From positions 248,001 through 312,000 of the forward strand of contig NZ_LGKO01000004.1 in the NCBI RefSeq assembly GCF_001306145.1: DNA of 64,000 nt. Reading direction: 5' to 3'. Shown here piece by piece: positions 44,128-53,209 of the stretch. The stretch's first letter is position 1, and each line of letters starts with the position of its first letter. The position numbers and the translations under genes are program-made. Source of the DNA: Thermanaerothrix daxensis. Lineage in GTDB: Bacteria > Chloroflexota > Anaerolineae > Anaerolineales > Anaerolineaceae. The notes under the pieces were generated by a model. That model ran no database searches and had not been told where the DNA came from. It saw only the letters and a program-made list of their open reading frames with translations.

Positions 44128-45612
44128 TTAATCCTTACGGGGTTCGGGTAGCATGAGAAGGGATCGCGTGCCATATTTGATCTGTTTCCCGCGCTCACCA
44201 CTGAGTTGGTGGGTGCGTTGTAGATGTTCCGCCTCCAAAAGCACCGTCCGGGCCAAACTACGTTCGCCCTTTGCTAGCAGGTGAGTCGCTAGATATTGTA
44301 ATCGGCGAGCCGCTCTTGATACCTCTCCGGTAGCAATCTCCTGACGGGCTTTCTCTTGCATGCGATAAAGCGTGAGGCGCGAAAGGGCTTGAAGTAAGGT
44401 TTCAGGAACAATCATTGATCCAACCTCCTCGCCCACCTCGCAACTGATCGTAAAGGGTAACCGCCAGTAGCGTGCCTCAAAAGCGGGGACCTCCATCATT
44501 AACTTACCCCACATTAAATTTAGACTTGTGATCTCAGGGGACAAAGGGGGAAGCAAAAATTCCAGCGCAATGCTCATCTTTTCGTCATAATATAAATCCC
44601 CCATTGGAATGGGAATTTCCAGAGGGAGCGGCGCAACATCTCCTGCGACTTTAAAGGCATAACGCAGGTTGCCTCCCCCTTCACTTATAAAATGGAGTTC
44701 CAGACCTCGCGCAAAGACTTGACGAGCACTCCTTCCCTTACGCTCAAAGTATGCAAGCAGATCTTCAGGGCTTCGCACATAGTGGGTATTGCCGCCGGCA
44801 ATGCTCGTTAAGGCATCCAAAAAATCATCATTCCAATCCTCACCAATCCCAAATGCGTTGATTACAATCCCATCGCGGCGTACTGTTGCAGCCAGTTCAA
44901 CACAGGCCTGCTCATCACCATAGGTGTGACCATCGGTAATCAACCATACCTGAGTAAATATGTTATTTGCGTGATTGGCATACCGCGAAAGGTTAATCGC
45001 CGTTTCCAGCCCGTGTAATATCTCCGTGCCCCCGCCCACTTGAATTTGATTGATGTGATGCAATATATCAATTTGATGCTGGGCAGGCGTCGCGTGCAGA
45101 ATGACTTCTGCCCGATCACTAAATGCAATTAACGAAATCAAATCATTGGGTCTCAGATTCTGCACCAAATGGGCAATGCTCCGCTTGACCATTTCAATCC
45201 GCTCGCCTCGCATCGAGGTTGAGCGGTCTACTACCAGGCAAATATGAGCAGGCGGGGCTTTAGAAGGATCTGCAGGCGTTGTTACCCGCAGGTTGAGCAG
45301 CGCGTAAACCAGTTGGGGCTCCCTCAGACGGGGTAACACCTGGCGGCTGAGAACCCACTCGATAGCAATCGGCGGGGGTTGACGATAATCCGGGGGAATG
45401 CCAGCATCATAAGTGGCGCGACGTTGGGGATTGGAAAGCACTTCATACGCTTCCTGCACCCGAATAAACATTTGTCGGGCTTCGGGCGAGGGGTTGACAT
45501 CTGGGTGATAGGCTCGTGTAGCAGAAAAGTAGGCAGCCCGAATTTCCTCGGCGGTTGCATCCAGAGGTATCTTGAGAATGTTATAGTACTCCGCTACACC
45601 AGTTGCCATCAT
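44128..45612 (-). CDS. J-domain / von Willebrand factor A fusion protein
   Basis: 494 residues. Residues 7-72 form a DnaJ J-domain (EYYNILKIPLDATAEEIRAA, HPD at 36-38), which should stimulate a DnaK partner. Residues about 120-300 form a VWA domain with a metal-ion-dependent adhesion site (DRSTS, 129-133) and further GGGTEI and TDGHTYGD motifs. The C-terminal 190 residues are mixed beta then helical (ARRLQYLATHLLAKGERSLA). No membrane segment. The fusion is unusual. The ATG 45612 lacks a ribosome site but lies 6 bases after the PP2C stop, so coupling is likely. Confidence 0.85.
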   Translation of the reverse strand: MMATGVAEYYNILKIPLDATAEEIRAAYFSATRAYHPDVNPSPEARQMFIRVQEAYEVLSNPQRRATYDAGIPPDYRQPPPIAIEWVLSRQVLPRLREPQLVYALLNLRVTTPADPSKAPPAHICLVVDRSTSMRGERIEMVKRSIAHLVQNLRPNDLISLIAFSDRAEVILHATPAQHQIDILHHINQIQVGGGTEILHGLETAINLSRYANHANNIFTQVWLITDGHTYGDEQACVELAATVRRDGIVINAFGIGEDWNDDFLDALTSIAGGNTHYVRSPEDLLAYFERKGRSARQVFARGLELHFISEGGGNLRYAFKVAGDVAPLPLEIPIPMGDLYYDEKMSIALEFLLPPLSPEITSLNLMWGKLMMEVPAFEARYWRLPFTISCEVGEEVGSMIVPETLLQALSRLTLYRMQEKARQEIATGEVSRAARRLQYLATHLLAKGERSLARTVLLEAEHLQRTHQLSGERGKQIKYGTRSLLMLPEPRKD

Positions 45613-45618
45613 CTATTT

Positions 45619-46521
45619 TCAAAGATATTGAACCAGAATCACACTAATATTGTCCGGCCCACCCGCTGCATTGGCTGCATCAACCAGATTCTTGCACGCA
45701 ATTGCAGGGTTACGTGCCGCAGCGATGATTTGGAACATTTCGTCATCCGAAAGCACACCCCACAATCCATCACTGCAAATCAGCAAGAATCCAGGATGGG
45801 GCATTGGGTGAGTGTGAATGTCCGGTCGAAAGGGTTCCGACTGGCCTAGCGCACGATAGAGCACGTTCCGCTGTGGGTGACTTTGTGCCTCCTGTTCCGA
45901 GATCTGCCCCAGCTCGACCAAACGATGAACCAAAGAATGGTCCTGGGTGATCACCTGCATCCGTCCATCTGGATGAACAAAGTAGGCTCGGCTATCTCCC
46001 ACATGAGCCAGTGTAACCTGCTCGCCGACAACCAGGGCAGCGGTTAGGGTAGTACCACCACCCGGCGCATACCTTACCACCGCTTGTTGGGCTTGCACAA
46101 CCCCGTTTTCCATTACCTCTTGTAGACTGCTGCGTTGACGCTCTTCCATGGATAAAAATGGAAGATAAGAACGCGATAGAATGTATTCTGCCATTGTCCG
46201 CACAGCAACTCCACTGGCAATCTCACCATGCTCATGCCCTCCCATCCCATCGGCTACGATGAAAACCCCGAATGGCAACTCAGTATTTCCATCCGCCAAA
46301 ATAGAAGTGAGCGAGAACAGAGCATCCTCATTGCGCTCACGCTGCAAGCCCACCGACTGCCCAACTCCCACCAAAAGGTGCCCGGGGGTTATAACCACAG
46401 GGGTCATCGTAACGGGTTGTAACTGCTCATCCGTTAGAGGGGCTGTTTGAACAAACTTGCTCTCGCTTTCCGGAAGCGTGGATTTGCGCCGGTTGAAAAT
46501 ACGCTCAAAAAACTTAACCAC
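45619..46521 (-). CDS. PP2C-family Ser/Thr protein phosphatase
   Basis: 300 residues. Metal-dependent PPM fold with all core motifs: GLQRERNEDA, VADGMGGHEHGE, GTTLTAALV, HVGDSRAYFV, SDGLWGVLSDDE and GGPDNISVILV. It should remove phosphate from targets of the neighbouring kinase. GTG 46521 has GGAGG 5 bases upstream. A GTG at 46533 has none and is not chosen. The N-terminal 50 residues before the domain are basic then low complexity. The gene is 23 bases after the kinase stop. Confidence 0.92.
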   Translation of the reverse strand: MVKFFERIFNRRKSTLPESESKFVQTAPLTDEQLQPVTMTPVVITPGHLLVGVGQSVGLQRERNEDALFSLTSILADGNTELPFGVFIVADGMGGHEHGEIASGVAVRTMAEYILSRSYLPFLSMEERQRSSLQEVMENGVVQAQQAVVRYAPGGGTTLTAALVVGEQVTLAHVGDSRAYFVHPDGRMQVITQDHSLVHRLVELGQISEQEAQSHPQRNVLYRALGQSEPFRPDIHTHPMPHPGFLLICSDGLWGVLSDDEMFQIIAAARNPAIACKNLVDAANAAGGPDNISVILVQYL

Positions 46522-46544
46522 CTCTACCTCCACCTGGCTGGGGA

Positions 46545-48437
46545 TCAGGCAAGCAAAGCATACACCATATGATCGGCTGAACCGAAATAAATAATGTTAT
46601 TAAAAGCAGCAGGTGTACCGGTAATCGGGCCGTCGGTTGCAAACTTCCAACGCAACTTACCCGTCTTGTAGTCCAGACAGTACAAGTTACCATCCGCCGA
46701 GCCACAGTACAGGCTGTCCTTATACACAATTGGTGAGCCACTCACCTGGTGATCTGTCTGGAAGCGCCAAATTTCTTTAGATGTATTGGCATCCAGGCAG
46801 TAGATAAACCCATCTGCCGACCCGGCAAAGACGAAATTATCCACTCGATAGGGAGACGACACCGAGCCCTTACCCATTCGAAAACGCCAGATCATCCACC
46901 CCGACTTAGAGTCCAGGGCATAGAATGAGGCATCCAAGGAAGTAAAATACACCATTCCCTGGGTCACCGTGGGCGAAGAGGTAATGGCCCGTTTGGCTCG
47001 AAATCGCCACTTGATCTGCCCGCGATAATCTACGCAGTAAAATTCCCCTCCCTCAGTGCCAAAGTAGATGTATTCATTAGTCAAGAAAGGGGTTGAACGG
47101 ATGGCTTCGCCCGTATCCAAACGCCAGGCCCGACGCGCAGAGGTGAGGTTGACTGCATACAGGTAGCCATCGTCACTACCGAAGAAAACATGCCCCTCGC
47201 TCACCCGCGGAGAGCTGTGAATTGCACCATCTGTCTTGTGATTCCACAGCAGTTTCCCGGTCTTGGCGGAAATACAGTACAAGAAAGCGTCCTTGGAACC
47301 GATCAGCACCATGTCTTGAGAGACGATAGGCCGTCCAACAATTGGACCTTCAGTGGGGAATTTCCAACGGAAGTCCCCATTGGTAGCATCCAAAGCATAC
47401 AAATTATTGTCATAAGAGCCAATGTAGATCACACCGTTATCATAGAAAGGAGACCCTCGCACCTCATCTTCACACTTAAAAGCCCATAACGGCTTGATCT
47501 TTTCTTCTTTCATTGTGGCAGGCAAAGTGATGCGAGAAAGAATTCCCGTCTTGCGCGCCACAGCAAGCAAGGCTTCCTTCATTGCCGCCGCCGAAGGAAA
47601 ACGATCTTCAGGATTGTATTGAAGGGCCGTGTTAACAACCGCCTCTAATTCTGGCGATACCGCGGGGTTAATTTTGCGGATTGGACGCTCTGAGAAAGAG
47701 AAAGGTGGTTCAAGTCGTGGATCACGCTTGGTTAGTAAATGATGCAGGGTAGCCCCCAGCGCATAGATATCTGCCAACGGCGTTGCCTCACCTCGATACT
47801 GTTCCGGAGGGCTGTATCCCTCTGTACCGATCATGGTGCCTTTTTGGCCCTCGCGAAAGATCTTGGCAATGCCAAAATCAATGAGCATAACATGGCCGTT
47901 GTGATTAATCATTATATTTGAGGGCTTCATATCCCGAAAGATGATCGGCTCGGGTTTGTGATTGTGCAGATAATCTAAAACATCACAAATCTCAATCGCC
48001 CATTTGACTACTTGATCTTCGGGTAAGAAGCCCTCGGTTTCATTTAAGATGGCTTCCAGGTCCTTGCCGTTAATATATTCCAGGACCAAGTAAGAACGTT
48101 CATCATACGAGAAGTAGTCAAATATTTTGGGGATGGCAACATGATTCAGCGTGACCAACAAATTGGCCTCGCGCTCAAAATTTTGCAGGATGGTCTGGCG
48201 CACCATCGGATCGCGTGCCTGATTGATCATCTCTTTAACGGCTACAATCTTGACCACATTCGGGAAGTGTAAATCGCGGGCTCGATAAACAGAGCCCATC
48301 CCCCCGACTCCAATGACTTCTTGGATCAGGTAGCGATCCACCAGTACATGACCTGGGGGTAGTTGCCGATTTGCTCCGCCACCACTAAAGCTTTGGGTAA
48401 TACGTTGGGTCTCCAGGGCTACCTCCTCCAAAACCAA
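46545..48437 (-). CDS. Ser/Thr protein kinase with C-terminal PQQ-type beta-propeller
   Basis: 630 residues from the TTG at 48437. Hanks-type kinase domain about 35-300: GVGGMGSVY glycine loop, Lys68 in AVKEM, FRDMKPSN catalytic loop (Phe in place of His in HRD), DFG at 187-189, GTEGYSPPEQY. Then a propeller of about seven repeats of the form IYIGSYDNNLYALDATNGDFRWKF, as in PQQ-binding-like proteins. No membrane segment lies between the two, so the propeller is cytoplasmic. The start is unclear: GGAGGAGG sits inside the frame at 48422-48429, with a CTG 5 bases later at 48416. It is the first gene of the signalling island. Confidence 0.88.
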   Translation of the reverse strand: MVLEEVALETQRITQSFSGGGANRQLPPGHVLVDRYLIQEVIGVGGMGSVYRARDLHFPNVVKIVAVKEMINQARDPMVRQTILQNFEREANLLVTLNHVAIPKIFDYFSYDERSYLVLEYINGKDLEAILNETEGFLPEDQVVKWAIEICDVLDYLHNHKPEPIIFRDMKPSNIMINHNGHVMLIDFGIAKIFREGQKGTMIGTEGYSPPEQYRGEATPLADIYALGATLHHLLTKRDPRLEPPFSFSERPIRKINPAVSPELEAVVNTALQYNPEDRFPSAAAMKEALLAVARKTGILSRITLPATMKEEKIKPLWAFKCEDEVRGSPFYDNGVIYIGSYDNNLYALDATNGDFRWKFPTEGPIVGRPIVSQDMVLIGSKDAFLYCISAKTGKLLWNHKTDGAIHSSPRVSEGHVFFGSDDGYLYAVNLTSARRAWRLDTGEAIRSTPFLTNEYIYFGTEGGEFYCVDYRGQIKWRFRAKRAITSSPTVTQGMVYFTSLDASFYALDSKSGWMIWRFRMGKGSVSSPYRVDNFVFAGSADGFIYCLDANTSKEIWRFQTDHQVSGSPIVYKDSLYCGSADGNLYCLDYKTGKLRWKFATDGPITGTPAAFNNIIYFGSADHMVYALLA

Positions 48438-48542
48438 GAGACTGGAAGATAGTTTTGTTTATTATATGCCAAGCAAACTTTCCCGGGACCAATCTATGCA
48501 AACTAATTCTCCCCTGCTAGTAACACCACACCTTTAATAAAT

Positions 48543-48548
48543 TATAAT
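48543..48548 (+). promoter_or_regulatory. possible -10 element for purB
   Basis: TATAAT 44 bases before the purB ATG in an AT-rich 155-base divergent gap. No good -35 box at 16-18 bases. Confidence 0.3.
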
Positions 48549-48592
48549 TTCAAACAGAGTTTTTGCGATTTCGCAATTCAAGGTCATTTTTC

Positions 48593-50017
48593 ATGGATCC
48601 TTCCCTTTATCAATCTCCCTTTTCATGGCGATACGGCAGCCCGGACATGCGGACGCTTTGGAGTGAACACACCAAGCGCCGCTTGTGGCGTAAGGTGTGG
48701 GTGGCTCTGGCTGAGGCACAGGCAGAGTTTGGATTGGTAACCCCGTCCCAGATTCAGGACCTACATGATCATCAAGAAGATATTGACCTAAAGCGAGCCT
48801 TCGAAATAGAAGCCGAGATTCAACATGACCTCATGGCCGAACTTAAAACCTTTGCAGAGCAATGCCCCATAGGAGGGAAGATTCTTCATCTTGGCGCCAC
48901 CTCTATGGATATTGAGGACAATGCCGAGGCCATACGATTACGCCAGGGAGTCAGCCTGCTCCTGAGCCGCCTCTCCGATCTCCTTCTGGCTCTGGTGGAT
49001 AAGATTGAACGTTACGCCCGTCTGCCGATAATTGGTTACACGCATCTTCAGCCTGCCGAGCCGCTGACTTTGGGCTATCGTCTGGCTCTTTATGCTCAGG
49101 ATTTGCTTGAGGATCATCAGACACTGACAGACCTGCATCACAAAATTCGCGGCAAAGGCTTCAAAGGAGCCGTAGGAAGTGCCGCCTCCTACGCTGACTT
49201 GCTCGGCCTCGAAAACTTAGAGCGTTTCGAATCGCTCCTCAGCCAAAAACTTGACTTGCCTTTCTACCCCGTAGCCAGCCAAACCTATCCTCGAAAACAA
49301 GATTTTCTGATCCTGAGTGCCTTAGCGGGCGTGGGAGCCTCTATTTACAAATTCGCTTTTGATCTCCGTCTGCTTCAGAATCCTATGATCGGCGAGTGGC
49401 GCGAGCCATTTGGAAGAGCCCAAGTGGGTTCCTCTGCCATGCCTTTCAAACGCAATCCAATTCGCGCCGAACGCATTAATTCTCTGGCTCGTCTACTGGC
49501 CACCTACCCATCTATTGCCTGGCAAAATGCCGCCCATTCGCTTCTTGAACGCACATTGGACGATTCAGCCAATCGCCGCATTATCCTCCCCGAGGCTTTT
49601 CTGGCGACAGACGAACTCTTGCTAACCGCGCTTACCATCGTAAGAGGACTTGAAGTGGACGAGGTGGCTATCCAGCGTAATCTACATAACTATCTCCCTT
49701 TTGCGGCTACAGAACGCGTGCTCATGGCGTTAGCCAAGAAGGGAGCAGATCGTCAAGCCATGCACGAGCGACTACGTCAGCACGCTCTGAAGGCGTGGCA
49801 AGCCCTTCAACAGGGAAAGGCCAATCCCTTACCTCAATACCTCAGCCAGGATGAAGCCATTTTGCGTTATTTGAGAGTCGAGGAGATCCTCGATCTTTTC
49901 CAGAACGCCGAGCATTATCTAGGCTCCTCTGCCCAGCGCGCCTTGCAGATGGCTGACTTTATCCGCAATAAATTAAAGCCTATGGCCTCCGAATCTGGAA
50001 ACCAGGGTGATGAATGA
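48593..50017 (+). CDS. purB: adenylosuccinate lyase
   Basis: 474 residues. Cleaves SAICAR and adenylosuccinate in purine synthesis. HLGATSMDIEDN and the signature loop SSAMPFKRNPIRAE are present, with GYTHLQPAEPLTLGYR carrying the catalytic His. The frame is open from 48563, but ATG 48593 (MDPSLYQSPFSWRYGSP) has AAGG 9 bases upstream. No other pur genes nearby. Other fumarase/aspartase-family members are excluded by the MPFKRNP form of the loop. Confidence 0.94.
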   Translation: MDPSLYQSPFSWRYGSPDMRTLWSEHTKRRLWRKVWVALAEAQAEFGLVTPSQIQDLHDHQEDIDLKRAFEIEAEIQHDLMAELKTFAEQCPIGGKILHLGATSMDIEDNAEAIRLRQGVSLLLSRLSDLLLALVDKIERYARLPIIGYTHLQPAEPLTLGYRLALYAQDLLEDHQTLTDLHHKIRGKGFKGAVGSAASYADLLGLENLERFESLLSQKLDLPFYPVASQTYPRKQDFLILSALAGVGASIYKFAFDLRLLQNPMIGEWREPFGRAQVGSSAMPFKRNPIRAERINSLARLLATYPSIAWQNAAHSLLERTLDDSANRRIILPEAFLATDELLLTALTIVRGLEVDEVAIQRNLHNYLPFAATERVLMALAKKGADRQAMHERLRQHALKAWQALQQGKANPLPQYLSQDEAILRYLRVEEILDLFQNAEHYLGSSAQRALQMADFIRNKLKPMASESGNQGDE

Positions 50018-50116
50018 ACAGGGATAGCATGATAAAAACAACTAGACTTGCACCCTGGCCACGGCTAAAATGCTAGTGGAGTTCATCACTGACTTTATTG
50101 AAGGAGGTTCTTAGGC

Positions 50117-51337
50117 GTGAGCCAGTTTCCTGGTAAGGGCCGTGTGGCTGTTCTAAAAACCACCCCAGCCACAGTCCTAGAAGACATTGAACAATTAATG
50201 CGCATGGCAGGGGTAGAACAAGCCCTTCCGCATGGAGTTACCACCGGATTGAAGATCAATATCTCCTGGCAGACCTGGTATCCCGCCTGTTCCACAACCC
50301 CTTGGCAACTAGAAGGGGTGATCCTCGCTTTGCGCAAGATGGGATATCAGGACTTGGTGGGCATTCACAACGACACCGTCGTGGTAGATACCCGCGTGGG
50401 CGAATACAATAATAAGCACCGCTTTGTGACCGACAAACACCAGGTGCCCTGCCTCTATCTCTACCAGGATCAATTCGAGTGGATACGCTATCAACCCCGC
50501 TCACGCCCATTTTTGGTGCTCGATAAAGTCTATCCCGAGGGGGTGTACATACCCAAAGCCCTGATTGGGAAAAACATCGTCCATCTTCCCACTGTTAAGA
50601 CCCATGTTTTCACCACCATTACCGGCGCGATGAAGAATGCGTTTGGTGGACTCCTCCATCGCAATCGCCACTGGACACACGGTGTCATCCACGAAACTTT
50701 AGTGGACTTGCTGGTCATTCAACAGGAAATTCACCCCGGGATCTTTGCCGTCATGGACGGAACCTTCGCAGGTGATGGCCCTGGTCCGCGCGCTATGCGC
50801 TGGCATGAAAAAGACATTCTGCTTGCCTCTGCCGACCAGGTAGCCATTGATGCCGTCTCGGCGCGATTACAAGGGTTTGACCCATTGCGCATCCCATTCA
50901 TTCGGATTGCCCACGAACTTGACCTGGGAATAGGCGACCCTCGTCAAATTGAAATTGTTGGATACGATATCAACCAGGAACCCCCCTGGAATTTTGTACA
51001 AGAAGATACCTTCGCCTCTCGTGGGCAAAAGATGATCTACCACGGGCCGCTCAAGCCTTTTGAAAAAATTCTTTTACAAAGCCCCTTGGTGCCCTGGAGT
51101 TATTTTGCCAGCAATTTTTATCATAATGTCTACTGGTATCCTTTTGTTGGGCGCAAGCGTGTAGAAGCCGCCCTGCAAACCAAGTGGGGAAAGCTCTTCA
51201 AAGAATACGGCGATGGCCAAGTCGTCATGCCTGGAATGGAGCCTAAAACGGTAATCCAGGCGATTATAGCCCTTGGAGGAGTGGGTTTGTTGTTAGGTTT
51301 GTTGGGATATAGACGATATCGGCGATCCCGCCATTAG
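50117..51337 (+). CDS. DUF362 domain protein with C-terminal membrane helix
   Basis: 406 residues. The DUF362 core spans about 40-290 (HLPTVKTHVFTTITGAMKNAFGG is its hallmark, with MDGTFAGDGPGPR). Family members often carry ferredoxin-like cysteines, but none are present here. A single hydrophobic helix (AIIALGGVGLLLGLLG, about 382-398) followed by RRYRRSRH anchors the protein with its bulk on one side. GTG 50117 has GGAGG 9 bases upstream. Function is unknown. Lies between purB and glnA. Confidence 0.82.
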   Translation: MSQFPGKGRVAVLKTTPATVLEDIEQLMRMAGVEQALPHGVTTGLKINISWQTWYPACSTTPWQLEGVILALRKMGYQDLVGIHNDTVVVDTRVGEYNNKHRFVTDKHQVPCLYLYQDQFEWIRYQPRSRPFLVLDKVYPEGVYIPKALIGKNIVHLPTVKTHVFTTITGAMKNAFGGLLHRNRHWTHGVIHETLVDLLVIQQEIHPGIFAVMDGTFAGDGPGPRAMRWHEKDILLASADQVAIDAVSARLQGFDPLRIPFIRIAHELDLGIGDPRQIEIVGYDINQEPPWNFVQEDTFASRGQKMIYHGPLKPFEKILLQSPLVPWSYFASNFYHNVYWYPFVGRKRVEAALQTKWGKLFKEYGDGQVVMPGMEPKTVIQAIIALGGVGLLLGLLGYRRYRRSRH

Positions 51338-51347
51338 CCCATCTCCT

Positions 51348-51374
51348 CACAGCCTGTGGTCAGCACAGGCTGTG
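51348..51374 (+). promoter_or_regulatory. perfect hairpin upstream of glnA
   Basis: 11-bp stem CACAGCCTGTG / CACAGGCTGTG with a 5-base loop, 10 bases after the DUF362 stop and 24 bases before the glnA ATG. No T-run follows, so it is either a weak terminator or a control element of glnA. Confidence 0.45.
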
Positions 51375-51398
51375 AAATTCATACCTCCCGGAGCCAAT

Positions 51399-52817
51399 AT
51401 GTTCAAAAATTTTACCGAGGCCCAAACTTACATCACCGAACATCATATCCGTCAGGTGGACCTGAAGTTTTGTGATTTATGGGGTGCCTGGCATCACGTC
51501 ACAATCACCGCGCGTGAATTTACCCCAGGATTGTTCGCTCGGGGCGTTGGTTTTGATGGTTCCAGCGTAGGCTTCAAGAGCGTGCGGGCAGGAGATATGG
51601 TGCTTATTCCCGACCTGGGTACTGCCTTCCTGGATCCCTTCTGGGAGATCCCCACGCTCAGTTTTATCTGTGACATTTACGAAGCAGATACTCGCGAGCC
51701 GTTTTCCCGCGACCCGCGTGGAATTGCTCGCCGTGCAGAAATCTACTTGTGTCAAACCGGCATTGCCGATCAATCCATATGGGGGCCAGAGTTCGAATTC
51801 TACGTATTTAGCAATGTCCAGTTCGAGAACGGTGTCAACACTGCCTGCTATCGCCTGGATTCGATAGAATCGGCCTGGAAGAGCGGCACCGGTGGCCATG
51901 GCCATTACATTGCCCTCCATGAGGGCTATCACGCCATTCCTCCTAAGGATCAGCTCTATAACCTCAGAGCCGAGATGGTAGATCACCTCGAAGCGCTGGG
52001 ACTTCCAGTTAAGTATCATCATCATGAAGTGGGCGGACCCGGTCAGTGCGAAATTGAAACACCTCTAATGGAATTCCTCCCGGCCGCCGATGCTGCGCTG
52101 ATCCTCAAATACGTGACTAAAATGACTGCTTTGCGTATGGGATTATCAGTAACCTTTCTTCCCAAACCCCTCTACGGTGAAGCCGGCAATGGCATGCACT
52201 TCCACCAATTACTGAGGCTGAAAGGCCAAAACGTATTCTACGACCCTGACGCCCCTTATCACCTTAGTCCCATCGCACGTTATTACATTGGAGGGCTTCT
52301 CTTCCACGCACCAGCCCTCCTGGCTTTCACAAATCCCACCACCAATTCTTACCGTCGCTTGGTACCCGGATTTGAGGCACCAGTCAACTGCTTCTTTTCC
52401 AGTGGCAATCGCAGTGCCGCCATCCGCATTCCCAAATACGCCACTGAACCCGAAAGTTTTCGATTCGAATTCCGCCCCCCAGATGCAACTTGCAACCCCT
52501 ACCTGGCAATGGCCGCCATGCTTATGGCAGGAATTGATGGCATTCGCCAGCAAATAGATCCCTCCGCTCATGGATTTGGCCCGATAGATGATGATATTTT
52601 TAGCTGGCCTCCCGAAAGGCGTAAGTCCATTAAGAGCCTGCCCACTTCACTAGGAGAAGCGCTTCAAGCTCTTGAAGCCGACCATGACTTCCTGCTAGCC
52701 GGTGGTGTATTTACTCCCGACTTGATTCAGGATTGGATTCGTAGAAAATCTGCTGAGGAAGCCCAGGTGCGTCTTCGCCCCCACCCTTATGAGATTGAGC
52801 TCTATTATAGCGTGTAG
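51399..52817 (+). CDS. glnA: glutamine synthetase type I, no adenylylation tyrosine
   Basis: 472 residues. Makes glutamine from glutamate, ammonia and ATP. GFDGSSVGFKSV, GPEFEFYVF, NGMHFHQ and NRSAAIRIP are GS-I motifs. At the position of Tyr397 in the E. coli loop NLYDLPPEE the sequence is SIKSLPTSL, so control by adenylylation is not expected (GS-I alpha-like). ATG 51399 has CCGGAG 5 bases upstream. The frame is open from 51372. Stands alone without glnB or amtB. Confidence 0.94.
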   Translation: MFKNFTEAQTYITEHHIRQVDLKFCDLWGAWHHVTITAREFTPGLFARGVGFDGSSVGFKSVRAGDMVLIPDLGTAFLDPFWEIPTLSFICDIYEADTREPFSRDPRGIARRAEIYLCQTGIADQSIWGPEFEFYVFSNVQFENGVNTACYRLDSIESAWKSGTGGHGHYIALHEGYHAIPPKDQLYNLRAEMVDHLEALGLPVKYHHHEVGGPGQCEIETPLMEFLPAADAALILKYVTKMTALRMGLSVTFLPKPLYGEAGNGMHFHQLLRLKGQNVFYDPDAPYHLSPIARYYIGGLLFHAPALLAFTNPTTNSYRRLVPGFEAPVNCFFSSGNRSAAIRIPKYATEPESFRFEFRPPDATCNPYLAMAAMLMAGIDGIRQQIDPSAHGFGPIDDDIFSWPPERRKSIKSLPTSLGEALQALEADHDFLLAGGVFTPDLIQDWIRRKSAEEAQVRLRPHPYEIELYYSV

Positions 52818-52838
52818 GTAGGCTCGACCACCCAAGCC

Positions 52839-53189
52839 TCACCCAACTGCGCCTGCGCGACATTTTGGGCACGGGCAAAGAGCCCGCAGGTAATCCCAGT
52901 GATAATTGCCAAAGTGGTGTCCGTCTTCCCATTCGATCGTAATGGCATAATTACCAACCGCTTCAACGGTCTTCAGACGCGTGGCTGGGGATTCAGGCAG
53001 TTCCAGTTCAAACACCTCAGGGTCGGGAAAGCGGCTCATACGTTCATGTCCACCTCGACAAACCGCGCAAGAACAGGCGGCTCGCAATAATCCAAAAGAA
53101 TAAACGCTCACATGCCCATCATTCCATGTAATGGTAAGCGTTCGTTCACTCCTGTTAGCAGAGATGGAAAGCGGATAATATGACACCAC
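52839..53189 (-). CDS. DUF971 domain protein (zinc-binding)
   Basis: 116 residues. DUF971 is the N-terminal zinc-binding domain of gamma-butyrobetaine hydroxylase and also occurs alone in bacteria. Two Cys pairs (CSCAVCRGG and CPCPKCRAG) bracket the domain, and ITIEWEDGHHFGNYHWDYLRALCPC is its core. GTG 53189 has GGAGG 6 bases upstream. Stand-alone members are often near iron-sulfur assembly genes, but none are here. Function unknown. Confidence 0.8.
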   Translation of the reverse strand: MVSYYPLSISANRSERTLTITWNDGHVSVYSFGLLRAACSCAVCRGGHERMSRFPDPEVFELELPESPATRLKTVEAVGNYAITIEWEDGHHFGNYHWDYLRALCPCPKCRAGAVG

Positions 53190-53209
53190 GGTCTACCTCC
53201 ATGTCGGGA

